Below, one piece after another: positions 12,431 to 25,261 of a stretch of 64,000 bases of DNA. The stretch is from Erythrocercus mccallii (lineage: Eukaryota > Chordata > Aves > Passeriformes > Dicruridae), in NCBI GenBank assembly GCA_013397435.1, contig VZRG01002017.1, positions 10,268 through 74,267 of the forward strand, in the 5' to 3' direction. The notes below the pieces were generated by a model. The model searched no databases. It was not told the origin of the DNA and worked only from the letters and a program-made list of their open reading frames with translations. A program made the position numbers and the translations under genes. How positions within the stretch are numbered: position 1 is the stretch's first letter; each line of letters begins with the position of its first letter.

Positions 12431-12464
12431 CCAACTCTCCTTGCCGGCCAACTCTCTTTGCTGG
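12431..12464. repeat. 17-bp tandem duplication
   Basis: Two adjacent copies of a unit of the form CCAACTCTCCTTGCCGG, the second with two base changes. This is a small local duplication with no evident function. Confidence 0.85.
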
Positions 12465-12504
12465 CCAAATGACATCACTTTTCACAAACTACTTGCAACT
12501 CAGC

Positions 12505-12522
12505 AAAAAAAAAAAAAAAAAA
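12505..12522 (+). repeat. Poly(A) run of 18
   Basis: An uninterrupted run of 18 A. No recognisable retrotransposed sequence precedes it, so it is treated as a simple repeat. Confidence 0.9.
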
Positions 12523-14040
12523 CCAAACAGTACTTGTAATTAAAACCTACCTTTTCAAACATACTTTGCTGTTTCCAACTAGCCAGTGGTGTCTTTCCCC
12601 AGCAAAACCTTCTAAAGGCAATGCAGAAAAGAATATTCAAGCCTTCATGTAGTGCATTAAAAAGAGAAGACTCTTAAAGGAATTGTTAGTATTGTGGAAA
12701 AATACTGTCCATATCTTTTTTCATCAGTGTTGAAATTATTTTCCTATGGGAAAACTTAAATGCAATTTGTGTTGCAGGCACAAGATGGTGACTTAGGTGA
12801 TAGATCAGGGGGTTTAATGGAGAAAGGCCTGGTGTAACGACTTTCTTGTCTAATTAAAGCAAAAGGAGTGAAAAATATCATAACCAAAAGAGTTGACCAT
12901 TTATTTCATTCATATATATTTAAAGCATTGATTTTGTAGACAAGCCAATGTTCCTACAACTCAAAGCAAGAATCCAGTTACTCCTAATTTATTGTCAGAA
13001 TGGATTAATTTACATAAATTCACGTTTTTCATCATTCTTCCACAGAGGTTGATGTTAATAGGTTTTTTTCACTGTTTGACTGTTACCATGTCAGGATGCT
13101 AATAGAACTCTTGGATATTGGAACCATCATCTCTCCTTTGAAGAGGAACATTTTTGTCACCAACTTTTTTTTTTTCATGAGGGATCTTTTGAGCTGCCTT
13201 TCCTGAACAGACATTGCAGTAATTAGATTCAGTTCAAAATGTCATTCTTACTTAATAGGCAGATCAATCTCACTTTGCAGTTCCTTCATTGCCTTTCTGG
13301 GGATTTCCAAGTCACAGGGTAAGTAGCTATTTACTGCCAAAAAACTAATGGGGGTTCAAAAGCAACCTCAAGGAAGTCAAGCCTGGACATCACAGAGCAA
13401 CACCACCTTTGGGAAGGTGGGTGCTCAAACCAGAGAGGAGTAGCTAGTATCTTCAGTGGAGATTTACCTAGATTAAGATAATTTGAGCAGATTAGCTGCA
13501 GAGTAGCTGCCTTATCCAGAGAGTGGAGCAACCAGGCACATCTTCAAGGCTTTATGTCTGTGCTAAATGAGCCTCTACATGATTCATTCTTTAGCAATTT
13601 TCTGAGAAAAATATCAATTTTTTTCTGGATGTATGGAAGAAATATAAATAAAGACTACCCATGACTAAACTTGTCTTCCCATTGTGTGGTTGTGACTGGA
13701 AACTTCATCTGGGCTGTTATCTGCACTGCTGTGCTCTGAATGATCAGATAGCATGATCTGAAGAAAAAAATGCTGTCTTTAAAATTGTTCCTTTTCTCCC
13801 TTCCCTAAGGAAGAAAGAGGTGTTTATGTTTTGCAAAGAAAGATTTTTGGCAAATGACTGCACCCTTACTTAACTAGGAATTACTGGTGATGCCCTCTGG
13901 CTTGGGGCTGAGGAATCACCTGAAGATATCTGTGCCACATTGCGTTGTTATTTTAGAGGTTGATTACGCTCTTTGCTTAGGCTTGATCGAGGCATGAATC
14001 CATCCTGCAGTCCCAGGAGAGTATTCTTAAGGTCGTGTTA

Positions 14041-14741
14041 TGTTATAAGTAAACTTATAATGTAATTCGTGTTATGTTATTTTATAGTAATATTTAGTTT
14101 GATTGTAGGAAAAGTAGCTTTTTGTAGAAGTTAAGTTTCTTTCCAGGAAAATTCAGCAGCAGGGAGATGGCTTGAGTGCGGCCCACCGGCAGCAGTGATG
14201 AGAAACAATCGCCCAAAACTTGCTGGACAGGTTGCAACCACCTCCTTGGGGGTTAGGTGCTAATGGGTGGCCAGGAAGAGGACAAAAGACAGGAGCTTCG
14301 TCAACGACTGAGCCTCGGCCATACGGACTCAGCCATTAACCCCATTGTCCAGCTCCAAGCACAGCTATAACCAGACAAAAGCAGACTCTACTCAGAACCA
14401 GGACCCACCCCAGCAGGCTTCCAGCCGCATTGTCCAAATCCAGATGACTTCATCCGCAGCAAGAGAAACCTATTCTCTCCATTGTACACCTTAGCCCCAG
14501 GCTATGAAAACCAGTATAAAACCACCTAGCGGAACACGTCTTCGTGGACGCAGAGACAGTGTCGTTTGGGCGCAGACTCTGTGACACCAGGTGCTGATCC
14601 CCAGGCCAGCACCTTTGGGATATTGGGATTCGTTGGCTCAATTTTCTATTTTCCAAATTCTTCCGAAATTTGTAAATAATTGTAAATAAAACTTTTTGAT
14701 TTTTCTATTAAAATCGGATTGGCGATTTTTCATTTATAACA
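14041..14741 (+). mobile_element. Solo LTR, endogenous-retrovirus type (ERVL-like)
   Basis: The 701-bp block starts TGTTATAA and ends TTATAACA, a perfect 8-bp inverted terminal repeat with the TG...CA ends of an LTR. The flanking five bases are TGTTA on the left (14036-14040) and TGTTG on the right (14742-14746). That is a 4/5 match, consistent with a 5-bp target-site duplication, as ERVL-class elements make. Inside are a TATA box TATAAA at 14515-14520 and a polyadenylation signal AATAAA at 14685-14690, which sets the plus orientation. It retains many CpGs compared with its surroundings. No gag, pol, env or second LTR is near, so it is a solo LTR left by recombination. The family is inferred from ends and TSD length only. 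Confidence 0.8.
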
Positions 14742-17700
14742 TGTTGTATCCCAGGAGCTACTCTGCCTTTATAAGAGCAAACTGCCTGACAAAAAGTCCA
14801 CTGAAATCTTGCATGTGACCTCAGTCAAGTCTTGGGGGAAAAAAATATATTTCTTCTAGGAGATTTATTGCTTTTATAGAGGCCAGATTATCAATAGGTT
14901 ATAGTGTATTGATCCTAGAGTGGATTGATTCATGATCATCTTTTTTCTTGACATTTTTGTAATAAATTTCTGTCTTTTCCATGAAATACAGAAAAGAAAA
15001 ATCAACATTTTAAAGACAGTCTTTAAAGTATGTTGCTGTTTCATCAACAAGCTGTCTGAGTGTATGTGTATTATTAAATATGTGACCAGAAGAAGACATA
15101 GCATCAGTGATAAGGATAGATTGATTTTATAGAGAAAACTGGATCATCCTGTTAATCTGTCTAGTATCAGCAATGCATTTTAGTGCAAATGAACTATGCA
15201 CTAAGAAGAAAAGAACATAGATAACGTCTGGGTCTCAGCATGTATGTATATTTAGATGTATAATAGCTAAACTGTATACTATTTTATGCTCTGGGATCCA
15301 CAGTGGTTTTCAAAAAGCCTTAAAGGTCAGGGAAAATAAGTTTGCTTTGCAGGGTCATGGCTGAGAAAGTAATGCAATCACAACAGAATTGTTCATCTGA
15401 GCATGGAAATCATACCATGAGAATTTACTTTGCTCTAGTAGAAATGTATGTGCATCCCACCCATATCTATCTGGCACTGACACATCCTGCTGACACTTTG
15501 GCACACTCTTTTCTAGTAGTGCTAACTCCTCCCAGTGGGCCACATCAGAGCAGTGGAAATGGTGACTTACACTGATAAAGCCGTCTCAGGGCAGGCCACA
15601 TCTCACAGTCAAGTGTCTGGTAAATGTTTTGAATGCTGCCATCCATAATTCAAAGACAAAGTGATATTAAAAGACTTTTTATATTATGAGTTGCTACATC
15701 CCCACTTCTGTTCCCTGTCAATGAACATGAACTACATGGTCAATAAGGTGCAAAGAGGAAGTCATGGATTGTCTTGGACAGAAAGGCAAGGTACAATAAA
15801 TTGAAAGCCCAGCATTGGTCCATGTCCAAACCTAACACAGAGACAGAGCCCAGAATCTCACTCACATGGCTGAACTTTTATTACTCCACAAGAAACAAAT
15901 TCAGTTAAATATTTGGTACTCATGCTCTCTGTCAAATTTCTGAAGAATAACCTTGAATTCAAAGTAATGTTTACTGCACTGAAATTTTGAGTAAGCATCT
16001 CTGCCCCTACCTTCCCAGCAGATGAAAACATGTATGAGTGAAAATGTGGGAATCCTATCTTTCTTCCAGCTCATTCACATGCTTTCAAATTATCTTCCAT
16101 GTCTTCTCTGGCAAGATTTTTTTTCTGATTCTCCACTATCCAAAACAAACAAACAAACAACCTCCAAAACCCCAAAGATTTTCCCAAAAATAGATCACAA
16201 GTTTCCTCAAACTCACTAAAATCCTCTTTTATAACAGTTCAGTAATTTCCAATGAGTGGTCTCCTCTACCTCACATAATACCCAAAGGCAGCTAATTATT
16301 GCCAAAAGCAGAATGCAAGAGCAAAAGGCAGTGCTTGGGGAGGCAGCATTTTCACCTCAGTGATATAGTAGACAATCATTTGTTGATCTTTTTAAAGCAT
16401 GTGATTCAATCCATTAATGAAAAATAATTAAATCATATGAAGTGTATTATATAGTATTTTTATGCCAAAACTAATTTTCTGTAATGCCATCATACAGAAA
16501 AGTAGAGGAATATATTATATGATAGACGCATGCAAACCACACATTGATTGTGTTACATGTGCTGTGAAATGTGATGCACACATGTAAGCAAATAAGGGAG
16601 AAGACAGCTAAGATTGCTTACAGAAACTCAATTACATTATTTCCCAGATAACATATGTGGCTTTTAAACAGGACAGGATTTTTTTGTTTTTCTGCTACAA
16701 ACTCAGTCACAGGCAGAGGGAGAAGGGAGGGAGCTACAGAAGCCTCTTGGCAGAAGCCTCTAACAGCCCACTGGAGGTAGCCACACTCAGTCCTGTAGTT
16801 TATAGCTATGGAAACCTGTTAGCACTCATGTATTCAAAGGCAGTATTTCACAAGATGCTTAACATTTTGCTAGCACTGCACACAGGAGGAAACGGGATGT
16901 GGCAAGAAAGGAAAACGTTCCTTGTATTATTCCACCAGCTCTTCAGAAAGCTGTAAAATATATTGGCTTAATATTTTCCCAGCTTGTCTTGCCACTCAGG
17001 GATTTCTCTTGAAAGATATTCCCTCAAGCATTCTGTCTGGAATAGTTTAACATCCTTCACTAAATACTTCTTCTGCTTACCCTTCCCTGTCCCTTTAGAT
17101 CTGTATTCCCAGGAGTTTTACAATATGCTGATCTCGCACAGCAAAGGAAAAAAACCTTGGCACCCAAGGCCTTAAATGGAATGTTTGCTTCAAGGCTCTA
17201 ATAAAGGTTTAAATATATGTTTTTAAGTGGGGAAATAAAACAACTAGCAAATATCTGTAAAACAACTAGGAAATAGCTGTTCTTTGTTTTTCCAGTTCAC
17301 CCATAACCTCAAGAAGCAAATTTCTGCAATCTCTTACTACCCCTCTGAAAAATTTCTGGTCAAGGTTGTGAATCATAAGATAGGGGAAAAGAAGAGTGGT
17401 GAGCATTTATTTTGTAATCTTTTGTTCAGAGACCAACAAAACACCAAGAGAAATGGAAAATCCTATGGTATCTAGAGCTTCACAAGGAGTGGTAAGTAAC
17501 TGGATTTCTTCTCTAATCTAGTATGGCCATCCAGCTGGAATGGCAAAAAAATACTGAAAGACGTGCAGCTGGATGCAATCTGGACAAGGAAACACAAGAC
17601 AGAACTACTGTAAACTGCAATAAGGAATATGCTGGCAATGGCAGGAAATATAAGCCCAGACCTATAAGATCCAGACATGCAAATCATTGCCACCAGCAAA

Positions 17701-19225
17701 TACATCACACTCTATCAAGTCACCTCTGCCTTTTTTATGGAACTCTCATTTGACTTCATCATCTTACAACAATGCCTTGTTAATAAAGTTCAAGTGTTTT
17801 GTAAATCAATGCCCTTTTATTGTGATAACCATAACAATAGATAGGAGGTGAACAATAGAGAGAGTAGAGATAAGCACCGGGGTGCAGCATTACAATCACT
17901 TTTATATCATGATCACCTACTCTCAAATTAGTGCTGCATTCCCCATCACTACTCAAAATGGTTGTTCACCCACAAGCCAAGAGTGAACTTCACAATTTCA
18001 TGTACCAAAAACTAAACAGGGGAGGGAGTCTTGTGAATTTTCCTTGTTGAACTTAAGCCATATATTAAGCCATATCCACCTGCCTGTTGAATTTTTGCAG
18101 AACAGCTCCACACCCTCTGTGATCACCTGCCACTTGTCTTCCTTAGCAGAAAGAGAGCACTGCATTTCATCAGACTGGAGAAGAAGAGAGACAAGCAGGG
18201 ACAGCTATTATCTTGATTAGTATCATAAATATCAACTAGGTGATTAGGAGAGGGAGAAGTCCTTACTAACAGTTTTGCCAAATGCTTCCTGAATTGCCTA
18301 ATGCTCTTCTCCACCCCAGACTGATGGTACTGAGGCACTCCCAGTAACCTGCTAACATGGGAGTTACTAGCTCCTGGTTATCTCCCTGGCAGGTGGATGA
18401 GGATCTCTATAAATAGCACCCACAATCAATTAGGAACTTGGAATGAGTGCTTGTGGGAACGCTAGTCTCCCTGTACATTTTCTTGCTGAAAATCCACAGC
18501 TCCAAGGACATGATGCACCCAGGGTTTGCAAAAGTCAGTGTTTGAACCTCAGCTCCCACTGTTATGAGGAGAGCTGGAACACTGACAGGGCCTCAAGACC
18601 ATCCCTGCTCCCAGAGGACTGGCTGCAGGGTGCAGGGTCCCTTTGTGGCTGTGGGGAGCCCAGGTAAAGCTGACTAGGTAGCCATCAGAATTGCTTGCAT
18701 ACATTTTTGAAAATGACATTCCATTACTATTTTTCATTTGTATCAAATGTGAGGTTTTTTCTTACTGGTCTGTGGAGCTAGACTTGCCTCTGAGTTTTAT
18801 CAGTAGACACTGAAGCCAGATTAGTCCAATGAACCTGTGATATGTTGTCCTTCTGCTAATCAAAAATTCATCTTTTTGATACAGTGCCATTTATACGTGG
18901 GAACATAATGAAAGGAAGCCTATGTGAATTGTCAAGTTAGTCTGTGCCAAAACTCTTTCCAGAGTAAAAGCACTAACACCTTGAAATGAATGAAAATATT
19001 TAATATAAAACACCATATCCTGTCCCTGTCCTAACACTAAAAGGGTTAAGCATTCTATACTGTTAAATTAACAAAAGCACTGTTACTATTTCCTCCTTGC
19101 CTGCCAGCATGGTTTCCTCTGCAGTAACATCTGTGACACCACAGAATTTTTTAAAGACCTAATTAGTGATGTTATAAGAAAATGTTAGTTCACCAGATAG
19201 TTTGGGGAATAATATAATTTTTATG
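14742..19225. other. Intergenic DNA, no gene seen
   Basis: Non-coding A+T-rich DNA. An (AAAC)n run lies at about 16141-16160. A good TATA-like sequence, CTATAAATAGCA, occurs near 18407-18418 with no recognisable transcript after it. ORFs in this stretch are short and look random. Confidence 0.6.
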
Positions 19226-19290
19226 TAGATAGACAGACAGACAGACAGACAGATAGATAGATAGATAGATAGATAGACAGATAGATAGAT
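19226..19290. repeat. (GATA/GACA)n microsatellite
   Basis: A compound tetranucleotide array: AGAC repeats followed by AGAT repeats with one AGAC interruption. It explains the repetitive serine/tyrosine/leucine shadow translation on the minus strand. Confidence 0.97.
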
Positions 19291-22200
19291 GTTTGTTTAG
19301 CATTTTGAGTCTTCCCCATGTCCCCATGAATCTTGTGTGGTAGCAGCCCTGGAATGCAAAAATAATCTAGGGAATTTCTGATCACTAAGTTTAGGGCTAA
19401 AGAGCCAATGGTTTCAGTATGCTGCATTGTTTAGATGTGAGGTAAAACTCAGAGATCAGACTAAGTTGCTTTTCTGGAAAATCAGTCTAAATAGAGTTAG
19501 GGTATGCAAGTTCCATTTTTATTGCCTAGCACTGGACTGTGGAGGGAGGACCCTTGAAAATGCAGAACAGTTTATTTAGGAAAGCAGTAGCTTGGCTAGG
19601 AAAGAAAAAGGCACTAAGTCAGTTTTTTATTTCTAATTCTCCAATCATTAAAATATTTTCTGTCACCAGAAGGAGAAGGGTTTAAAAAGATCACTGGCTT
19701 TAAAGAAAATATATTGATTGAATTATTCAGAAAAAAGAGCTCATATGTGAATTTAATTCCTACATCTTCAAAGGAGTCAGCCTATACAAACTGTCTTATA
19801 TAAATTAAAAATGTTCAAAGGATCTATTTCACTGTAGTTCCTGAAAATCAAATATATCCCACTTCAGTTTTATAAATTGTTACATCTAGAATTTTCTTTT
19901 CAACCCATGTTAATGTCTCTCTTGTTCCACACTTTTTATGTCCTGACCTATTTTCAATGGATAAGAAATTGACTTTTAGTCATATTCTAACACCACTGAA
20001 ATTATCTTTAAGGTCTTTTCCAACCAAATTGATTGTATGATTCTTTGGTTCTATGACTGCTGATTTTGGCCAGAAATCTGTGCCTTTAGAATACAAGGTC
20101 AGAAATCTGCTGTCAATGGCTGTAGCTATGCCTATGAAGACTATGAAGTAAAACCAGAGTTGTGCAATCTGCTAGACTTAAAACAAAAATAATTTTTTTA
20201 CTGTGACTGGAAATAGCAGCCCACCACTGGGAAACAAAATTAAAAATTAATTGATTTTACCTGGATTTACATAACGAGGGCAAAAGACAGGCAAATCAAT
20301 AATAAATTAAAAATTGATTACTCAAATACATTCTTCTATGACTTGTGCCAGATTCCAATAATGAGAATAGTTTAACAACAAATATTGTCACATGAGCAGA
20401 AGACATAAACCCACATCTCCATCTTATTTTTTTACCCAATCTTTGTAATCTCACCAGAATAATCAGATATGATAATGTGAAGATAATCTGGGAGTTATAG
20501 AAAGAGGTTCCCATAACACAGCAGTACCAATTACTCTACACCTTTTCCAGTCCAGCTAGTGTTTTAGATGGCCTCTCTTGGGTAACCTGAGAAGGTTTAC
20601 AAACCTGTAGTATAGAATACTGTTTTCTGATCTTTCATGCAAGACAAGACCTCATGATGTCTTATATTTACCTAGCATAACCTTTGAATATGATTCAGTA
20701 GTAGATCATAAGTTTTCCTCAAGGAATTTTCAAAGCCCTGTGTTTATGAAGCTGGTAGCATGTTTCTAAAATTGTGTAGCATAGGTTTAATATTATGCAT
20801 AGAACTGATAAATGAGTGTATATGAGAAAGACAACTTTTCCTACCTATTCTATTTAATTTGTGCTGAGAACAGTTACATTTAAGTAAAGAAAAGCAGAAG
20901 AAAATAATGTAGGTTTTCCAATGCAATTCACATGATTTTTCATTCCTTTCTCTAAGCAGATTTAGATAGACATAGTGCAGACTGTGAACTCCTATTGACA
21001 CTAAGCAGAAGTATAAAATGGCAGTGAAACTGGTAACTTAAGCATTTACGAAGAAATTTCCTACTGTTTAAGGCAGGATACTTTCAACAACCAAAGAAAA
21101 ATCTATGCCAGTTCATTTTGTTGAAGATACTGTAATTTTATACTAGCACGATGTACTGCATTTTGATATTTTATGGCCACTGGTGCTGTTCCATCATTCT
21201 GTAGTAAAAGTCATCTACAGAATTGTCCATTTCTTTTTGTGGTAAGGGCAAAATAAGCTTTCCACATAAATTAAACTAGATTGAGATTGTAGATTTAAAA
21301 AACCCAAAACATTCCCTTCTGATGCTATCTGAAAACAGCAGCAGGCTGCATTCTTTTTTTACATTGAAATATTGTATGTATAGGAAAGGTAGCTGACAAT
21401 AGTAAATCAGTTATGTTATATACTGAAATGGTAAGTCCAAATTACATAAAGAAATAGAAACCAACAAAAAAAATTCCATAAACTCCATTTTAATATGACA
21501 ATAAAAGATTAGGCTTACGATGACAAAGACCAGGCATAATATGAATACTAGCAACTTTTTAGTAAATGTGCATTAGGGCACAACATGAAAGTTGCTTTGT
21601 AATGGCAAAATTTCTCTCACCCCAAGGTGAATTTGATGCTGAAACACATTTCTATGAAGAATATTATTTTCTTGAAAAAAATGAGATAATCATAATGACT
21701 CTTTAATTATTAGCTGAGACATGACAAAATACATCTGCACCCAGAGTTGCTAATAGCACCCGGCTGATGTAGGTCTTTGTTCCTTCCACACAGCTCAAGT
21801 CACATGAGGATAACATTGACCTTATTTCAAGGAATAATTCATGTCATTTCTTTTAGTTATAGAGGTTGTTCACCTAGTCACGCCTGACTGAAACAGAAAG
21901 CATGGATTTACAAATTCAGTGCCAGACACAATGGGTCAACAAAGTACTTCACTTAATATGTAAAATTAGTTCCAGAGCTATGAAAGGCAGAGGAAGAGAC
22001 AGATCCAGCATGCTCACTGAACTCTGTGATATGAACTCAGCTATCATTTAAGACCTCAAGCAGTTACCTATCAACTTCTATAGTCTCTCCCCTTCAGACT
22101 TTTTCTATCTATCCTTAATACAGTCCATATACTTGTCTAGCCACACTGCTCCATTAGTCATTTCTTTCCACTTCCACTGTCATCTCTGCACTACCATCTT

Positions 22201-24252
22201 TCACACAAGAGAACCTCCAAAATCCTGGCATTCTTGAAGATGCCTTTAGAGGATTGCTGTCTGAAAAGTAGACTTATTCCCCAACAGTCACCAATCCTTC
22301 TCTTTTCCTTAAAATCCAGGGAAAGAAAACAGAATCTCAGATATGCCAAGGTAACAAAGGGAAGCTATGTCAAGCTGACAATTAAATTCAAATATCTACA
22401 GTCTTCCCAATAGGATATCTTTCATGTCTTCCAACTCCCCTTTCCCTCTTCCTTAAGTCCACCTTTACTGCCAATTGGAATTTAGCCAGGGCAACTACTT
22501 GTAAAACAAATGGCCAAAATTACAAGGAGTCCAAAACATTTTGGTCCTACATGTGAACCGAAAGACGTCTCTGCCTAGCAAGTAATGCTCCTTACACTTG
22601 GGACAGAGACCTTGGGATAATTCAGGCTACCCCTAAATCCCTGCTCGAATCTGGCCCTAAGAGAAGAAATTGTATTAACTCACTTTCATTTTAAGTAAAG
22701 AGTATCCATACAGTAGGATAAATAATGTTCAACCACTAAACTTTGGAGTCTCCTTCACAGTAGACAAATATTCCTATATACAGAAACTTTAATCGATTTT
22801 TCATGCAGGTACTAGTCCAGTCAAGCCCTGTTCAGCATTAGAGGTGTGCCTTGTATTCATAAAACACCTTATTCTGCAGATATATGTCCTGTGATGTCCA
22901 TTTTTGGTAAGATATGCTATGGTGCATAGCACTGGGTGCTATGTCTTAATATTTATTAAGTGACTCATAAAGGTCTGCAAATCACAAGAATTGCTTGTTC
23001 TGTCACACACCATTACTTGAATGGGCATTACAGCAACCAGCACCTCCACACACATTTTAGTCCAGTGTGACTGCTGTTTTCCACAATGATACAGTAACAG
23101 GCAATTACCTCACGACAACCTTACTTTGTGGAACTTGAGAGCCCAAGCAGTGAAGGGATTAGTCCTGCTGCTTTTATAGGTCATTTTGATATTGGTGTGG
23201 AAAGTAGCTAAACTAACAAGGCAGTTTGTCACTTGAGTATCTTTCTATTTCATCTCTTTTATGTTAGTGCATCCATTTCTGTGTTTATTCCATCATCTCA
23301 CTAATACAGGAAATAATTGTGAAACTTTCTTTCAAAGAGAGCTCTGCATCTTTTACTCTATTTTATCTTTGCTGTAGTTAGGCTAACAAAAACAAGTATA
23401 TGAGCTATGAATGGTCTTGACACCGCCATTATCTTTCTCCTGATGGTTTTTTGAGTTCAACATGAACTATTTACACATAGCTTTTGGAATCAAAGAAACA
23501 AGGTCAGGGAAGGTCAGGAAATCACCCATAGCCTCTCCCTGCTGCAGGGCAGAGCCGAAGAGCTAAACCACAGCTAAACAGATCTGAGCTCTCCCTGGCT
23601 GTTACTATCTGACCCATGTCCACACAATAGCTGCTGATGGCAGTTTACCTTAGCTTCAAGATCTGCTCTGTTTATAGCTGCTTTGACCTGAATAGATGAT
23701 GTGATCCATACTATGCATTGCATATACAGCTCTTTTCATTCCCTGCTCCTACAGTCTCCTTTCACAATGCTCTGTGTCCTCTGGAAATCTACATATTGCA
23801 GGGGAAAGAAGGACATTTCCACTGTCCCTATAACCACCCTATTATTTACAAATAGTTTCATCACTCTCCATGTCCTCACATAAATTCTCTGCTTACACAA
23901 GCCTGAGCAGTTATTTATAACAGGACATGATATCATGTTTAAAAAGCCACAAAATTTCCCAAGAAACCAATTGCCCAGCAGAAAAGGAAGGAAAAAAGGC
24001 AAAACTGACCATAATGTAATAGGTCAGCAAAATGAGTGAGACTCAGTTTCCTACTTTCTTTCATTTGCAAACTGCTCAGACACAAGTGTCATTTTGAGAG
24101 CTGACCGGTAACACATGACATACCACAGCTGATTGAAGAAGATATTTTTGGGAAAAAGAAATTAAATAATGTGAATTAACTTTACAAATTGAAAGCCAGC
24201 AAAGCACAGGAGGTCTACTGAAGAACAGACATTTTCCTTATTGATTTCTTCT
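19291..24252. other. Intergenic DNA, no gene seen
   Basis: Apart from the CR1 tail near 19995-20058 I see only A+T-rich non-coding DNA. There are no tRNA-like, coding-like or long repeat structures. Confidence 0.6.
19995..20058 (+). mobile_element. CR1 LINE 3' tail, short and degraded
   Basis: The segment containing ATCTTTAAGGTCTTTTCCAA and then GATTCTTTGGTTCTATGAC resembles the last 60 bases of avian CR1 (ATCTTTAAGGTCCCTTCCAA ... ATTCTATGA). Only the terminus remains. Confidence 0.6.
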
Positions 24253-24253
24253 G

Positions 24254-24317
24254 CTATATATAACATATAAATATAACATATTATAAATATAACATATAAC
24301 ATATAAATATAACATAT
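24254..24317. repeat. AT-rich tandem repeat (ATAAATATAACAT type)
   Basis: Irregular tandem copies of ATATAACATATAA-like units, made only of A, T and an occasional C. The array is short, and its copies partly fold back on one another. Confidence 0.85.
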
Positions 24318-24458
24318 GAAATGCACAACAACAAAGCAAATTCTTCATTACTCAGGGCAGAGTAATTAACCTCACCAAGATTATTTCTAAGAATGGTAAT
24401 CTTGGGTGATTTAGGAAAGTTTAGCTGAAACCAAAGCTGCTTCTTAGATTTTAAGGAC

Positions 24459-25041
24459 TAAAATGTTGGTTTCAGATGGGGTAGAGCAAATGTTTTTCAC
24501 AGTGGCTGGTATGGGGCTGTGTTTTGGATTTATGCTGAATGCAGGGTTGATAATACAGAGACATTTTTGTTATTGCTGGGCAGGGCTTACACAGAGCCAA
24601 GGCATTTTCTGCTTTTTGTACTGCCACACTGGTGAGGGCGCTGGGGATGCCTGGGAGGCTGGGAGGAGACACAGCTAGGACATGTGATCCAAACTGGCCA
24701 AAGAGATATTCCAGACCACAGATCATGCTCAGTATATAAGGTGGGGAGACGAAGGAGAAAGAGGGGGGCATTTGGAGTGATGGTTTTTGCCTTCACAAGT
24801 CACTGTTAGACATGACAGAACGCTGCTCCCCTGGAGATGGCTCAACACCTGCATGCCCATGGGAAGCAGTGACTTAATTCCTTGTTTTGCTTTGTTTGCA
24901 TGTGCAGCTTTTACTTTCCCTATTAAACCATGTTTACCTCAACCTATGAATTTTCCAGCTTTCTCCCCAGTCCCACTGGTGGGGGAGTGAGTGAGTGGCT
25001 GCCTGGGGCTTGGTTGCTGCCTGGGGTTAAAAACCATGACA
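24459..25041 (+). mobile_element. Solo LTR of a common avian ERV family
   Basis: The block follows a familiar avian LTR. It has GGCTGGTATGGGGCTGTGTT near its start, a TATA box TATATAAG at 24733-24740, a polyadenylation signal ATTAAA at 24922-24927, a GGGGGAGTGAGTGAGTGGCT segment, and an end at CCATGACA (25041). The sequence AAGGAC occurs just before it (24453-24458) and again at its right end (25041-25046). This is a likely target-site duplication of 5-6 bp. If so, the left end has lost its canonical TG. No internal retroviral genes are present. A related LTR in the opposite orientation lies at 56165-56750. Confidence 0.82.
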
Positions 25042-25261
25042 AGGACCCAGAAAACTTATAGCAATCCTAAGCAGATGCACCTAAAACAGCTAGATAAAGC
25101 ATCTATACAAATACATGCTGTGAAAATAAAAGCAACTAGGAAATGTGGCCATATGATGGACTTCCAAGTCTAGAGTTTAGGAAGATGGAGATGCCAAGGA
25201 GCTATTTGCCAGGCTAAGCACATATAGTCTGGCTTCCAGAAGATGCTAACATCGAGGATCC

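Larger units (their letters stand above)
9241..14040. other. Intergenic DNA, no gene seen
   Basis: A+T-rich, without credible coding regions. It contains a TG run near 10968-10981 followed by a T-rich tract, a T-run near 12069, a 17-bp tandem duplication (12431-12464), and an 18-base poly(A) at 12505-12522. A small CpG-containing island lies in A+T-rich surroundings near 10800-10830. Confidence 0.65.

Noticed and set aside
14041..14741. Part of a full provirus
   Set aside because: No second LTR, primer-binding site context or gag/pol-like frame lies on either side.
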